NCBI GenBank assembly: GCA_028292145.1
Contig: JAQGMX010000047.1
Coordinates: forward strand, 1-15,820
Source of the DNA: Variovorax sp.
GTDB taxonomy: Bacteria; Pseudomonadota; Gammaproteobacteria; Burkholderiales; Burkholderiaceae_C
Length of the DNA: 15,820 bases
Reading direction: 5' to 3'
In this document: in pieces, positions 1-6,368 of the stretch
Position numbering within the stretch: the stretch's first letter is position 1
How the letters are laid out: the number at the start of each line of letters is the position of its first letter
Made by a program: the position numbers and the translations under genes
The notes under the pieces: model-generated
The model's input: only the letters and a program-made list of their open reading frames with translations
What the model was told of the DNA's origin: nothing
Database searches by the model: none

Positions 1-1853
1 TCCATGCCCAGCCCCTCGGCGACCTTGGCGGCCAGTTCAGGCGATGCGTTCAGCAGACCGGCGATCACCCGCTGGCGAATGGCTGGCGTCTGCACCTTCG
101 ACAGCTCGAAGCGGAAAGCAGCGGCGATGTGTGCCTGCTCGACCGGCGTCTGGCTGTTGAAGAACAACGTGGCCTGCGTGTAGTGATCGGCGAACTTTTC
201 CGGCTTGCCGCGCACCTTGTCGGCGGATTCGGCCGCATCGATGCGGCGTGCAACGCTCTGGAAGCCTTGCGCGGCACCGGCTTGAAACGGGGCGCCGCCG
301 CCGAGCGAATTCGGCTCATACGACACGCGGCCGCGTGGGATCGCCTGGCGATGCATGCCGTCGCGCTGGTTGTTGTGCACCGGCGCGATGGGCGCATTGA
401 TCGGAAGCTCATGGAAGTTCGGACCGCCCAGGCGGCTGATCTGCGTGTCCACATAGGAGTGGATGCGACCGGCCAGCAACGGATCGTTGGTGAAGTCGAG
501 GCCCGGCACGATGTGCGCCGTGCAGAACGCCACCTGCTCGGTTTCGGCAAAGAAGTTGTCCGGATTGCGGTTCAGCACCATGCGGCCGACGATCTGCACC
601 GGCACCAGTTCCTCAGGAATCAGCTTGGTCGAATCGAGCACGTCGAAACTGAAGCCTTCGGCTTCTTCCTCGGTGAAGATCTGCAGGCCGAGTTCCCATT
701 CCGGATACTCGCCGCCGTCGATCGCTTCCCACAGGTCGCGGCGATGGAAGTCAGGATCGGCGCCGGAGATCTTCACGGCTTCGTCCCAGACCATCGAATG
801 CGTGCCCAGCTTAGGCTGCCAGTGGAATTTCACGAACACCGACTCGCCCTCCGCGTTCACCAGCCGGAAGGTGTGCACGCCGAAGCCCTGCATCATCCGG
901 TAGCTGCGCGGCAGCGCGCGGTCGCTCATCTGCCACATCAGCATGTGGGTCGATTCAGGCATCAACGAGGCGAAATCCCAGAACGTGTCGTGGGCAGAGG
1001 CGGCCTGCGGCATGCCGTGGTGCGGTTCGGGCTTGACGGCGTGGATCAGGTCGGGGAACTTGATCGCATCCTGAATGAAGAACACCGGCATGTTGTTGCC
1101 GACCAGGTCCCAGTTGCCTTCGTCGGTGTAGAACTTGACGGCAAAGCCGCGCACGTCGCGTGCCGTGTCTTTCGAGCCGCGCTCGCCGGCGACGGTCGAG
1201 AAACGCACGAACACCGGCGTGACCTTGCCAGCTTCGGCGAAGAGCGAAGCCTTGGTGTATTTGTCGAGCGGTGCATAGCATTCGAAGAAGCCATGCGCGC
1301 CCGATCCGCGTGCGTGGACGATGCGCTCTGGGATGCGCTCGTGGTCGAAATGGGTGATCTTCTCGCGCAGGATGAAGTCTTCCAGCAGCACCGGACCGCG
1401 CGTGCCGGCCTTGAGCGAGTTCTGGTTGTCGGCGATCTTGACGCCCTGGTTCGTTGTCAGCGTCTGGCCGCCGGAGTCGACACGCACGCGGTCGAGCGTG
1501 CCGATGGTCGCGTTGACGCCTTCGGGCGCAACGGTACCTGTCTTTTCCGACGAATTGGCTTCCGACAGCGTGCTGCCGGTCGGAAGACGCGAAGCCGGCG
1601 TGGCCTGCAAGCCTGCAGGCGCTGCCTGGGAATTCTCGTAACCGTGTTCGAGCGGCTTGTTCGTATTTGCGGGCATCGCGGCGACCAGCGCCTGCGTGTC
1701 GGCCGCGCGTTGAGCCGGCTGATCACCTGCTGCCGCACCGGGCGGCGCTGGATGCGCAGGGCCGCTGTCGGAGTTGCGGGCGGCGGATTGCGCAGCGACG
1801 ACTTCCGTCTGGGACGCTTTCGGCGCCTGTGGAATATTGGGTTTTTTGGCCAT
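1..1853 (-). CDS. katE: Large-subunit catalase (KatE/HPII type), C-terminal part outside the window
   Basis: Cytoplasmic heme catalase that splits hydrogen peroxide into water and oxygen. The visible 617 residues hold the whole catalase core. The active-site His is His180 in VHARGSGAHG, the distal Asn pair is Asn253-Asn254 in GNNMPVFFIQD, and the heme-ligand Tyr is Tyr467 in RIHSYVDTQISRLGG. E. coli HPII has these at 128, 201 and 415, a constant offset of 52, so the core aligns without gaps and the N-terminal arm is about 52 residues longer. That arm (about residues 1-80) is rich in Ala, Gln and Pro. The frame is still open at position 1, after a GLLNASPELAAKVAEGLG segment that in large catalases lies just before the C-terminal flavodoxin/GATase-like domain; that domain should lie to the left. 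The ATG at 1853-1851 is the first in frame; no strong Shine-Dalgarno precedes it. Divergent from the LOV kinase. Confidence 0.95.
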   Translation of the reverse strand, partial: MAKKPNIPQAPKASQTEVVAAQSAARNSDSGPAHPAPPGAAAGDQPAQRAADTQALVAAMPANTNKPLEHGYENSQAAPAGLQATPASRLPTGSTLSEANSSEKTGTVAPEGVNATIGTLDRVRVDSGGQTLTTNQGVKIADNQNSLKAGTRGPVLLEDFILREKITHFDHERIPERIVHARGSGAHGFFECYAPLDKYTKASLFAEAGKVTPVFVRFSTVAGERGSKDTARDVRGFAVKFYTDEGNWDLVGNNMPVFFIQDAIKFPDLIHAVKPEPHHGMPQAASAHDTFWDFASLMPESTHMLMWQMSDRALPRSYRMMQGFGVHTFRLVNAEGESVFVKFHWQPKLGTHSMVWDEAVKISGADPDFHRRDLWEAIDGGEYPEWELGLQIFTEEEAEGFSFDVLDSTKLIPEELVPVQIVGRMVLNRNPDNFFAETEQVAFCTAHIVPGLDFTNDPLLAGRIHSYVDTQISRLGGPNFHELPINAPIAPVHNNQRDGMHRQAIPRGRVSYEPNSLGGGAPFQAGAAQGFQSVARRIDAAESADKVRGKPEKFADHYTQATLFFNSQTPVEQAHIAAAFRFELSKVQTPAIRQRVIAGLLNASPELAAKVAEGLGM

Positions 1854-1860
1854 GGGGGCT

Positions 1861-1874
1861 TTCTTGATCAAGAA
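1861..1874. promoter_or_regulatory. 14-bp perfect palindrome upstream of the catalase start
   Basis: TTCTTGATCAAGAA is a perfect 14-bp palindrome lying 7 bases upstream of the catalase ATG. The hexamer AAGAAC occurs at its right end (1870-1875) and again at 1884-1889, 14 bp away. A regulator binding site or a site in the 5' leader is plausible. I do not recognise it as a textbook OxyR or Fur box. The function is inferred only from symmetry and position. Confidence 0.35.
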
Positions 1875-1903
1875 CTCCACGTTAAGAACACGCGTGCTGA
1901 TCG

Positions 1904-2007
1904 ATTTGTAGGAATGAATCGCCAAACAACCGTGCCTTGTCCTCACTCTTCCATTGCCGCGCGTTATCCGTCCCCCGGTCGAAAAAACGCCGGATCATTT
2001 GTAGGAA
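1904..2007 (+). repeat. Direct repeat ATTTGTAGGAA, two copies in the catalase/LOV-kinase intergenic region
   Basis: The 11-mer ATTTGTAGGAA occurs at 1904-1914 and again at 1997-2007, 93 bp apart, each preceded by GATC or GATCG. The 1854-2112 region between the divergent genes is AT-richer than its surroundings, with A-runs near 2006-2012 and eight Ts at 2073-2080. The repeats may be regulator or promoter elements shared by the two genes. No gene or clear sigma-70 promoter was identified in the interval. Confidence 0.35.
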
Positions 2008-2112
2008 AAAAGCGCGCTGGTGACGCAGGAAAAATCCCACAAAACAAACGCATACATCTCGCTAGATTGCTGTTTTTTTTACAGATGCGGCGCTTGGGCG
2101 TGTCGCCCCAAC

Positions 2113-3756
2113 ATGTCGCAATCCGAGAAGCCGCCGATCCGATATTCCACACCGCCAGAAATCGACGTCGAATTACCCGGCGGCGATGCGATCGGCGAAC
2201 ACCGCAACGACATCTTCTTCGCGGCGATCGAGACGACCCGCATGCCGATGCTGGTTACCGATCCGCGCCAGCCCGATAACCCCATCGTTTTCGTGAACCG
2301 TGCATTCCTGTCGATGTCGGGCTACACGCACGAGGAAATCATCGGTCACAACTGCCGGTTCCTGCAGGGCGCCGGAACATCCCGTTCGACGGTCGTTGCC
2401 ATTCGAGAAGCCATTCAGGACCGTCGCGAATTCGCATCGGAAATTCTCAATTACCGGAAGGACGGTTCGTCGTTCTGGAATGCGCTGTATATCTCGCCGG
2501 TCTACAACCAGAACAAGGAATTGGTCTATTTCTTTGCGTCCCAACTCGACGTGAGTCGTCGCAGGGATGCAGAAGAAGCGCTGGGACAGGCGCAGAAGAT
2601 GGAAGCGCTGGGCCAGCTCACCGGCGGTATTTCGCACGATTTCAACAATCTGTTGCAGGTCATGTCGGGCCACCTCGACATCCTTCGATTGCGCTTCGAG
2701 ATGGGCAAGGTCGACGAGGCTTCTGCCATGCGCAGCATGGACAACATCCGCAGCGCCATTGCCAAGGCATCGACGCTGACCCAGCAATTGCTTGCGTTTT
2801 CCCGGAAGCAGCGCCTGGAAGGCCGGTCGGTCAATCTCAATGCCATTGCGGAAGGCATGCAGGATCTGACGGCCAGCACGCTGGGCGACAAGGCGGCGAT
2901 CGAAATGCAGCTCGACCCCGATCTCGGCACCTGTCAGATCGACCCGACGCAGATGGAAGTCGCGTTGTTGAACATTCTTGTCAACGCCCGCGACGCCATG
3001 CCCGAAGGTGGCGTGATCACCGTCAAGACGCGCAATGTCGTCGTGCGCATGGACGACATCACTGCCTTTGCAGGACTTGCGCCCGGCGATTACGTTTCGA
3101 TATCGGTCACGGACACGGGCACCGGCATCTCGCCCGAAATCGTGAATCGGGTCATGGACCCGTTCTTTACGACGAAAGAAGAAGGAAAAGGCACGGGTCT
3201 TGGTTTGTCGATGGTGTACGGCTTCACGAAGCAATCCGGCGGCACCACCAGCATTCATTCGGAAGAAGGTCTCGGCACAACAGTGCGGATGTATTTCCCG
3301 GTGGCAAAACCGATTTATCGCGGTGCTGCCGAAACCATGCGCCGCGCGAGCGAACGGGGCGGCAATGAAACGATCCTGGTCGTGGACGATCGGATGGAGG
3401 TCGCCCAGCTGTCGCGCGAGATGCTGGAAGGACTTGGCTACAACGTCCATGTCGCAAATGGCGGACGCGAGGCCTTGCAATTGGTCCAGAGCCTCGACAT
3501 CGATGAAAAGCCGCAAATGCTCTTTTCTGACCTGATCATGCCGGGCGGAATGAACGGCTATGCGTTGGCGCGTGAAATGCGACTGCGCGTTCCGTCCATC
3601 AAGACACTTTTGACCACGGGTTTTGCGGGCTCATCGGATGGCAAGAATTCCGACGAGGGAACCGAATTCGAAATCATCAAGAAACCCTATCGTCTGACCG
3701 ATCTGGCGCGGCGCGTCCGAATGGTGCTTGACGGCCCTACCGGCAACTCGACCTGA
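2113..3756 (+). CDS. Hybrid blue-light LOV histidine kinase with C-terminal receiver domain
   Basis: Soluble photoreceptor kinase: blue light forms a flavin-cysteine adduct in the LOV domain, which alters autophosphorylation and transfer to a receiver. From ATG 2113 (547 aa) the order is LOV (about 25-145), HisKA, HATPase_c and REC. The photoactive Cys81 lies in GHNCRFLQG; NYRKDGSSFWN and the terminal FFASQLDVSRR complete the LOV signature. Phospho-acceptor His175 is in GGISHDFNNLLQ, the N-box Asn291 in NARDAMPEGG, Asp334 in DTGTGIS, and the G2 box reads GKGTGLGLS. The receiver has DD in VVDDR, phospho-Asp473 in FSDLIMPGGMNG and Lys524 in KKPY. No membrane segment or DNA-binding output is present, so a partner regulator must be encoded elsewhere. 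The same architecture is known from Pseudomonas syringae and Xanthomonas LOV kinases. A GTG at 2020 would add 31 residues (Cys/Phe-rich, unlike the family), so I prefer 2113, although its Shine-Dalgarno is poor. Confidence 0.93.
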   Translation: MSQSEKPPIRYSTPPEIDVELPGGDAIGEHRNDIFFAAIETTRMPMLVTDPRQPDNPIVFVNRAFLSMSGYTHEEIIGHNCRFLQGAGTSRSTVVAIREAIQDRREFASEILNYRKDGSSFWNALYISPVYNQNKELVYFFASQLDVSRRRDAEEALGQAQKMEALGQLTGGISHDFNNLLQVMSGHLDILRLRFEMGKVDEASAMRSMDNIRSAIAKASTLTQQLLAFSRKQRLEGRSVNLNAIAEGMQDLTASTLGDKAAIEMQLDPDLGTCQIDPTQMEVALLNILVNARDAMPEGGVITVKTRNVVVRMDDITAFAGLAPGDYVSISVTDTGTGISPEIVNRVMDPFFTTKEEGKGTGLGLSMVYGFTKQSGGTTSIHSEEGLGTTVRMYFPVAKPIYRGAAETMRRASERGGNETILVVDDRMEVAQLSREMLEGLGYNVHVANGGREALQLVQSLDIDEKPQMLFSDLIMPGGMNGYALAREMRLRVPSIKTLLTTGFAGSSDGKNSDEGTEFEIIKKPYRLTDLARRVRMVLDGPTGNST

Positions 3757-3775
3757 ATTGCCTGGCGCTTGGCGA

Positions 3776-4363
3776 TCAGATGATCTCGTAATCGATCGGT
3801 TTGAACGAGCCGTTGTTCGAATTCTCTGCCGAGCAGGAAGTCAGTGCACAGACCATGTCCATCTCGGCGCGCAGTTCGATAAAGTCGCCGGCCTTGGAAA
3901 GCGGCGGTTTGACGCTGACCTGTCCGTCCGGCGCGACTTCGACATTCATGAAGATATTGAACGTCGTTCCGATCTGCTCGGGCTGAATGCCGAACGGCGC
4001 AAATGCCTTATAGAGGTTCTCGAAGCAGCTCGGATGGTGGCCCTTGTGCTTGTACAGAATCTCGAACATTTCCTGGCTGCACGGCGTCAACAGAAAATCA
4101 TGCCGGCCGACGTTGTCCTCGACGATGCTGAACATGACGCGGCTGTCGTTCGAATACAGGACGTCACCCTTGCTCAAATAGATTTTCGATGCGTAATCGA
4201 TGCTTCGGCCTGAAGACAATGCGCAGCGATGATCGTCTTCCTTGAACGCAAAGAGATCGGAAACCTGCTCGCCGTACGGGTCGTACACGCGAAGCACCTG
4301 GCCGGTCTTGATCCTGAATCCCGCACCCGATTGCGGTGCGATGCGGCAGCAGTTGTCAGTCAT
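3776..4363 (-). CDS. DUF1989 protein (urea-carboxylase-associated / carboxyguanidine deiminase subunit family)
   Basis: 195-aa cytoplasmic protein of the DUF1989 family. Family members beside urea/guanidine carboxylase genes (UAAP1/2, CgdA/CgdB) are reported to act as a two-subunit carboxyguanidine deiminase. Visible family-like segments are GEQVSDLFAF (31-40), SSGRSIDYASKIYLSKGD (50-67), NVGRHDFLLTPCS (84-96), HHPSCFENL (109-117), TTFNIFMNV (133-141) and CALTSCSAENSNNG (172-185); their His and Cys residues are candidate active-site or metal positions. Only one DUF1989 gene is present and no carboxylase is nearby, so deiminase activity on carboxyguanidine is not implied. The start at 4363 overlaps the end of the upstream gene by 8 bp and has AGGGA 7 bases ahead. 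A longer in-frame start at 4510 would lie inside the upstream gene. Convergent with the LOV kinase, 19 bp away. Confidence 0.85.
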   Translation of the reverse strand: MTDNCCRIAPQSGAGFRIKTGQVLRVYDPYGEQVSDLFAFKEDDHRCALSSGRSIDYASKIYLSKGDVLYSNDSRVMFSIVEDNVGRHDFLLTPCSQEMFEILYKHKGHHPSCFENLYKAFAPFGIQPEQIGTTFNIFMNVEVAPDGQVSVKPPLSKAGDFIELRAEMDMVCALTSCSAENSNNGSFKPIDYEII

Positions 4364-5042
4364 TCTTTGATCCCTGGGCATGGAACGGGCACTTCCAGTT
4401 GCTTTCGACAGCGCGGCCCGAATACTGGATGGCTTCCGACGACTCACCGAAGCGCGCCAGAACCGGATTGACACTGCCTTGCAAGGCAGCGTCGCGGGTG
4501 CGTATTGCATCCTGCATGCTCGAATATTTTCCGGATGCCTTCAGCGTTTCGAATTGATCGTGGAAATTGAAGACCAGGCAGGTATGCGGCGTTCTTCTGG
4601 CCATGCGCGAAGCGCCGGGATGCAGGCCGACGACGAAGAAAGCCCGACCGCCGACGCTGAAAGAGAAATCCGATTTCGTGGGGTCGTTGCTCACACTGCG
4701 ATCCCAGACGATCCCGTGGGCACGGTCATGGTCATGCAGCGCCTGAAGTTGTTGCCACAGGCGTTTCTCGAAGCCTGATTCGTCAGTTTGGACATCGTCG
4801 AATACGGCGACGAAGCTGACCGGAACCGCGCCCGGATCGGGAAATTCCTGGGAATAGCGGATCAGCGCCTTCCACAGACTTTGGGTTGCATCGGCACTGC
4901 CCAGCGCGCCGAACTCCGACACGCGCATGCGGCTCTTGTTGAGTGCGGACTTGGCGCCCACACAAGGAAAGGATTTCTCGGCGATGAATGCCGTTATGTC
5001 GTCGATGCGCGATACATCGTTGGTTTTTTCGTTTGTTTGCAT
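4356..5042 (-). CDS. YqcI/YcgG family protein, GntA-like putative heme-dependent N-hydroxylase
   Basis: 228-aa soluble protein of the YqcI/YcgG family, whose named member GntA is assigned as a heme-dependent N-hydroxylase in guanitoxin biosynthesis. Family-like segments are FPCVGAKSAL (25-34), VGLHPGASRMARR (138-150), LVFNFHDQFETL (156-167), YSSMQDAIRTRDAALQGSVN (173-192), FGESSEAIQYSGR (198-210) and the C-terminal NWKCPF (215-220). His141 and His161 are candidate heme ligands, by position in conserved motifs only. The substrate is unknown: none of the other guanitoxin genes (PLP cyclase, 2-oxoglutarate oxygenase, methyltransferase, kinase) is in the window, so guanitoxin synthesis is not supported. 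It is the first gene of an operon with the DUF1989 gene. ATG 5042 places FPC at the usual distance from the N-terminus; ATG 5132 would add 30 residues with no family resemblance. Confidence 0.8.
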   Translation of the reverse strand: MQTNEKTNDVSRIDDITAFIAEKSFPCVGAKSALNKSRMRVSEFGALGSADATQSLWKALIRYSQEFPDPGAVPVSFVAVFDDVQTDESGFEKRLWQQLQALHDHDRAHGIVWDRSVSNDPTKSDFSFSVGGRAFFVVGLHPGASRMARRTPHTCLVFNFHDQFETLKASGKYSSMQDAIRTRDAALQGSVNPVLARFGESSEAIQYSGRAVESNWKCPFHAQGSKND

Positions 5043-5044
5043 AC

Positions 5045-5060
5045 GTTGACCGTAGTTAAC
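5045..5060. promoter_or_regulatory. Candidate operator: imperfect dyad upstream of the GntA-like gene
   Basis: On the minus strand GTTAAC-N4-GTCAAC forms a 16-bp imperfect dyad (GTTNAC-N4-GTNAAC) only 2 bp upstream of the preferred ATG at 5042. A bound repressor there would block transcription or initiation of the GntA-like/DUF1989 operon. No regulator gene is adjacent, and I cannot name the protein family that would bind. If translation starts at 5132 this site would lie inside the gene, which argues mildly for 5042. Confidence 0.3.
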
Positions 5061-5164
5061 AAACGGGCTTGCCCTGGAAGGTGCATTGACCTCAAGGCCG
5101 TGGGGTGGTGCGTCTCCGGGCCGTAGGCGCATACCTTCCTGGGCTGCCCGGCTGAGTCAGCAGG

Positions 5165-6316
5165 TCAACCGAGCGGGTCGACCACGAACGCCGGCATCGG
5201 CTGGTCCGTTCCCATGCCTTCCTTGAAGCGCTCGGCCGTATCGAGCGCTTCGGCGATCGTCACATGCATGTCGATGTAGCGGTAGGTGCCGAGTCGCCCG
5301 ACGAACGTGACCTTGCTTTCCTGGCGAGCGCGTTCGACGTAACGGGAGAGCAGCGTTTTTTCAGCCACCAGCCGGATCGGGTAGTACGGCGTGTCGGCTT
5401 CATCGCACAGGCGGCTGTATTCCTTGAAGACGACGGTCTTCTCGTGCGACTCCCAGGGCGCGAAGTGCTTGTGCTCTGAGATGCGGGTCCAAGGCACCGA
5501 AAGATCGCCGTAGTTGATGACCGCATTGCCCTGGTAATCGCCGGTGTGGTCCTCGCGCACGAAGTCGAGGGTGCGGTAGCCCAGCCGCCCTTCGTCGTAG
5601 CCGAACCATGCATCGATCGGGCCGCTGCAGAAGACATGGTCGTAGTCCGAGCTGTAAGACCGTTCGAACCGCGTCCCGAGGTGCAGGCGGATGTCCGGAT
5701 GGGCGAGCAGGTTTTCGACCACGGCGGTGTAGCCGTCGCGTGGAATGCCCTGGTAGCGGCTCGCGTAGTAGTTGTCGTCGTAGTTGAAGCGCACCGGCAG
5801 CCGCTTCAGAATGCTGGCCGGCAACGCCGATGGCGACATGCCCCACTGCTTGGTGGTGTAGCCTTTGAAGAAGGCTTCGTAGAGGTCGCGACCCATCAAG
5901 TGGAGCGCCTGCTCCTCGAAATTGGCCGGCGATTCGATGCTCGAATCGCCGACCTCCTTGAAGAACGCCTCGGCTTCTGCAGGCGAGAACGTCTTCCCGA
6001 AGAACTGATTGATCGTGAGCAGATTGAGCGGTAACGAGAACACCCGACCGCCCGTGATCGCCTTCACGCGGTTGACGAAAGGCACGAACTCGCCGAACCG
6101 GCGGATGTAGTCCCAGACCTTTTCGTTGCTCGTATGGAAGATGTGCGGACCGTAGGTGTGGACCATCACGTCGGTCTGCGCATCGCGCGCCGTGTGGCAG
6201 TTGCCGGCAACGTGCGGCCTGCTGTCGAAGACATCGACCTTGCAGCCGGCCTCGGCCAGTTCCCGGGCCAGAACGGCGCCGGAAAAGCCGGCGCCTACGA
6301 TCGATATGTGAGTCAT
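5165..6316 (-). CDS. glf: UDP-galactopyranose mutase
   Basis: Flavoenzyme that interconverts UDP-galactopyranose and UDP-galactofuranose, the donor for galactofuranose-containing surface glycans. The protein is 383 aa, near the 367 aa of E. coli Glf. The N-terminal dinucleotide-binding fold is GAGFSGAVLARELAEAG (8-24), followed by HVAGNCHT. The segments GPHIFHT, GYTTKQWG (with the Trp of the substrate pocket), LPVRFNYDDNYY and the C-terminal GRLGTYRYIDM (Arg/Tyr residues that contact the UDP diphosphate in the family) are all present, so the enzyme looks intact. It starts 52 bp after the stop of the hydrolase-glycosyltransferase gene on the same strand and is probably cotranscribed with it. 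No clear Shine-Dalgarno precedes ATG 6316. I see no strong terminator in the 122 bp downstream. Confidence 0.95.
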   Translation of the reverse strand: MTHISIVGAGFSGAVLARELAEAGCKVDVFDSRPHVAGNCHTARDAQTDVMVHTYGPHIFHTSNEKVWDYIRRFGEFVPFVNRVKAITGGRVFSLPLNLLTINQFFGKTFSPAEAEAFFKEVGDSSIESPANFEEQALHLMGRDLYEAFFKGYTTKQWGMSPSALPASILKRLPVRFNYDDNYYASRYQGIPRDGYTAVVENLLAHPDIRLHLGTRFERSYSSDYDHVFCSGPIDAWFGYDEGRLGYRTLDFVREDHTGDYQGNAVINYGDLSVPWTRISEHKHFAPWESHEKTVVFKEYSRLCDEADTPYYPIRLVAEKTLLSRYVERARQESKVTFVGRLGTYRYIDMHVTIAEALDTAERFKEGMGTDQPMPAFVVDPLG

Positions 6317-6368
6317 GGAAAAGGTAGTGCGGGAGGCGGGTGGGGAAAGGAATCAGGAGATCGAGCGA

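Noticed and set aside
129..2279. 716-codon open frame on the plus strand across the catalase
   Set aside because: It runs antisense to a catalase with every catalytic motif. The translation is Arg/His/Val-rich without recognisable domains, the usual by-product of GC-rich codon bias.
2173..3516. 447-codon open frame antisense to the LOV kinase
   Set aside because: The plus-strand frame encodes complete LOV, HisKA, HATPase and REC motifs; the antisense product has no domain-like pattern.
3776..5042. A guanitoxin biosynthetic cluster
   Set aside because: Only the GntA-like family member is present. The cyclase, oxygenase, aminotransferase, methyltransferase and kinase genes needed for guanitoxin are absent, so the toxin call is not supported.
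5151..5161. GCTGAGTCAGC palindrome just downstream of glf as a terminator
   Set aside because: The loop would be one base and no T-run follows; too short to support a terminator call.
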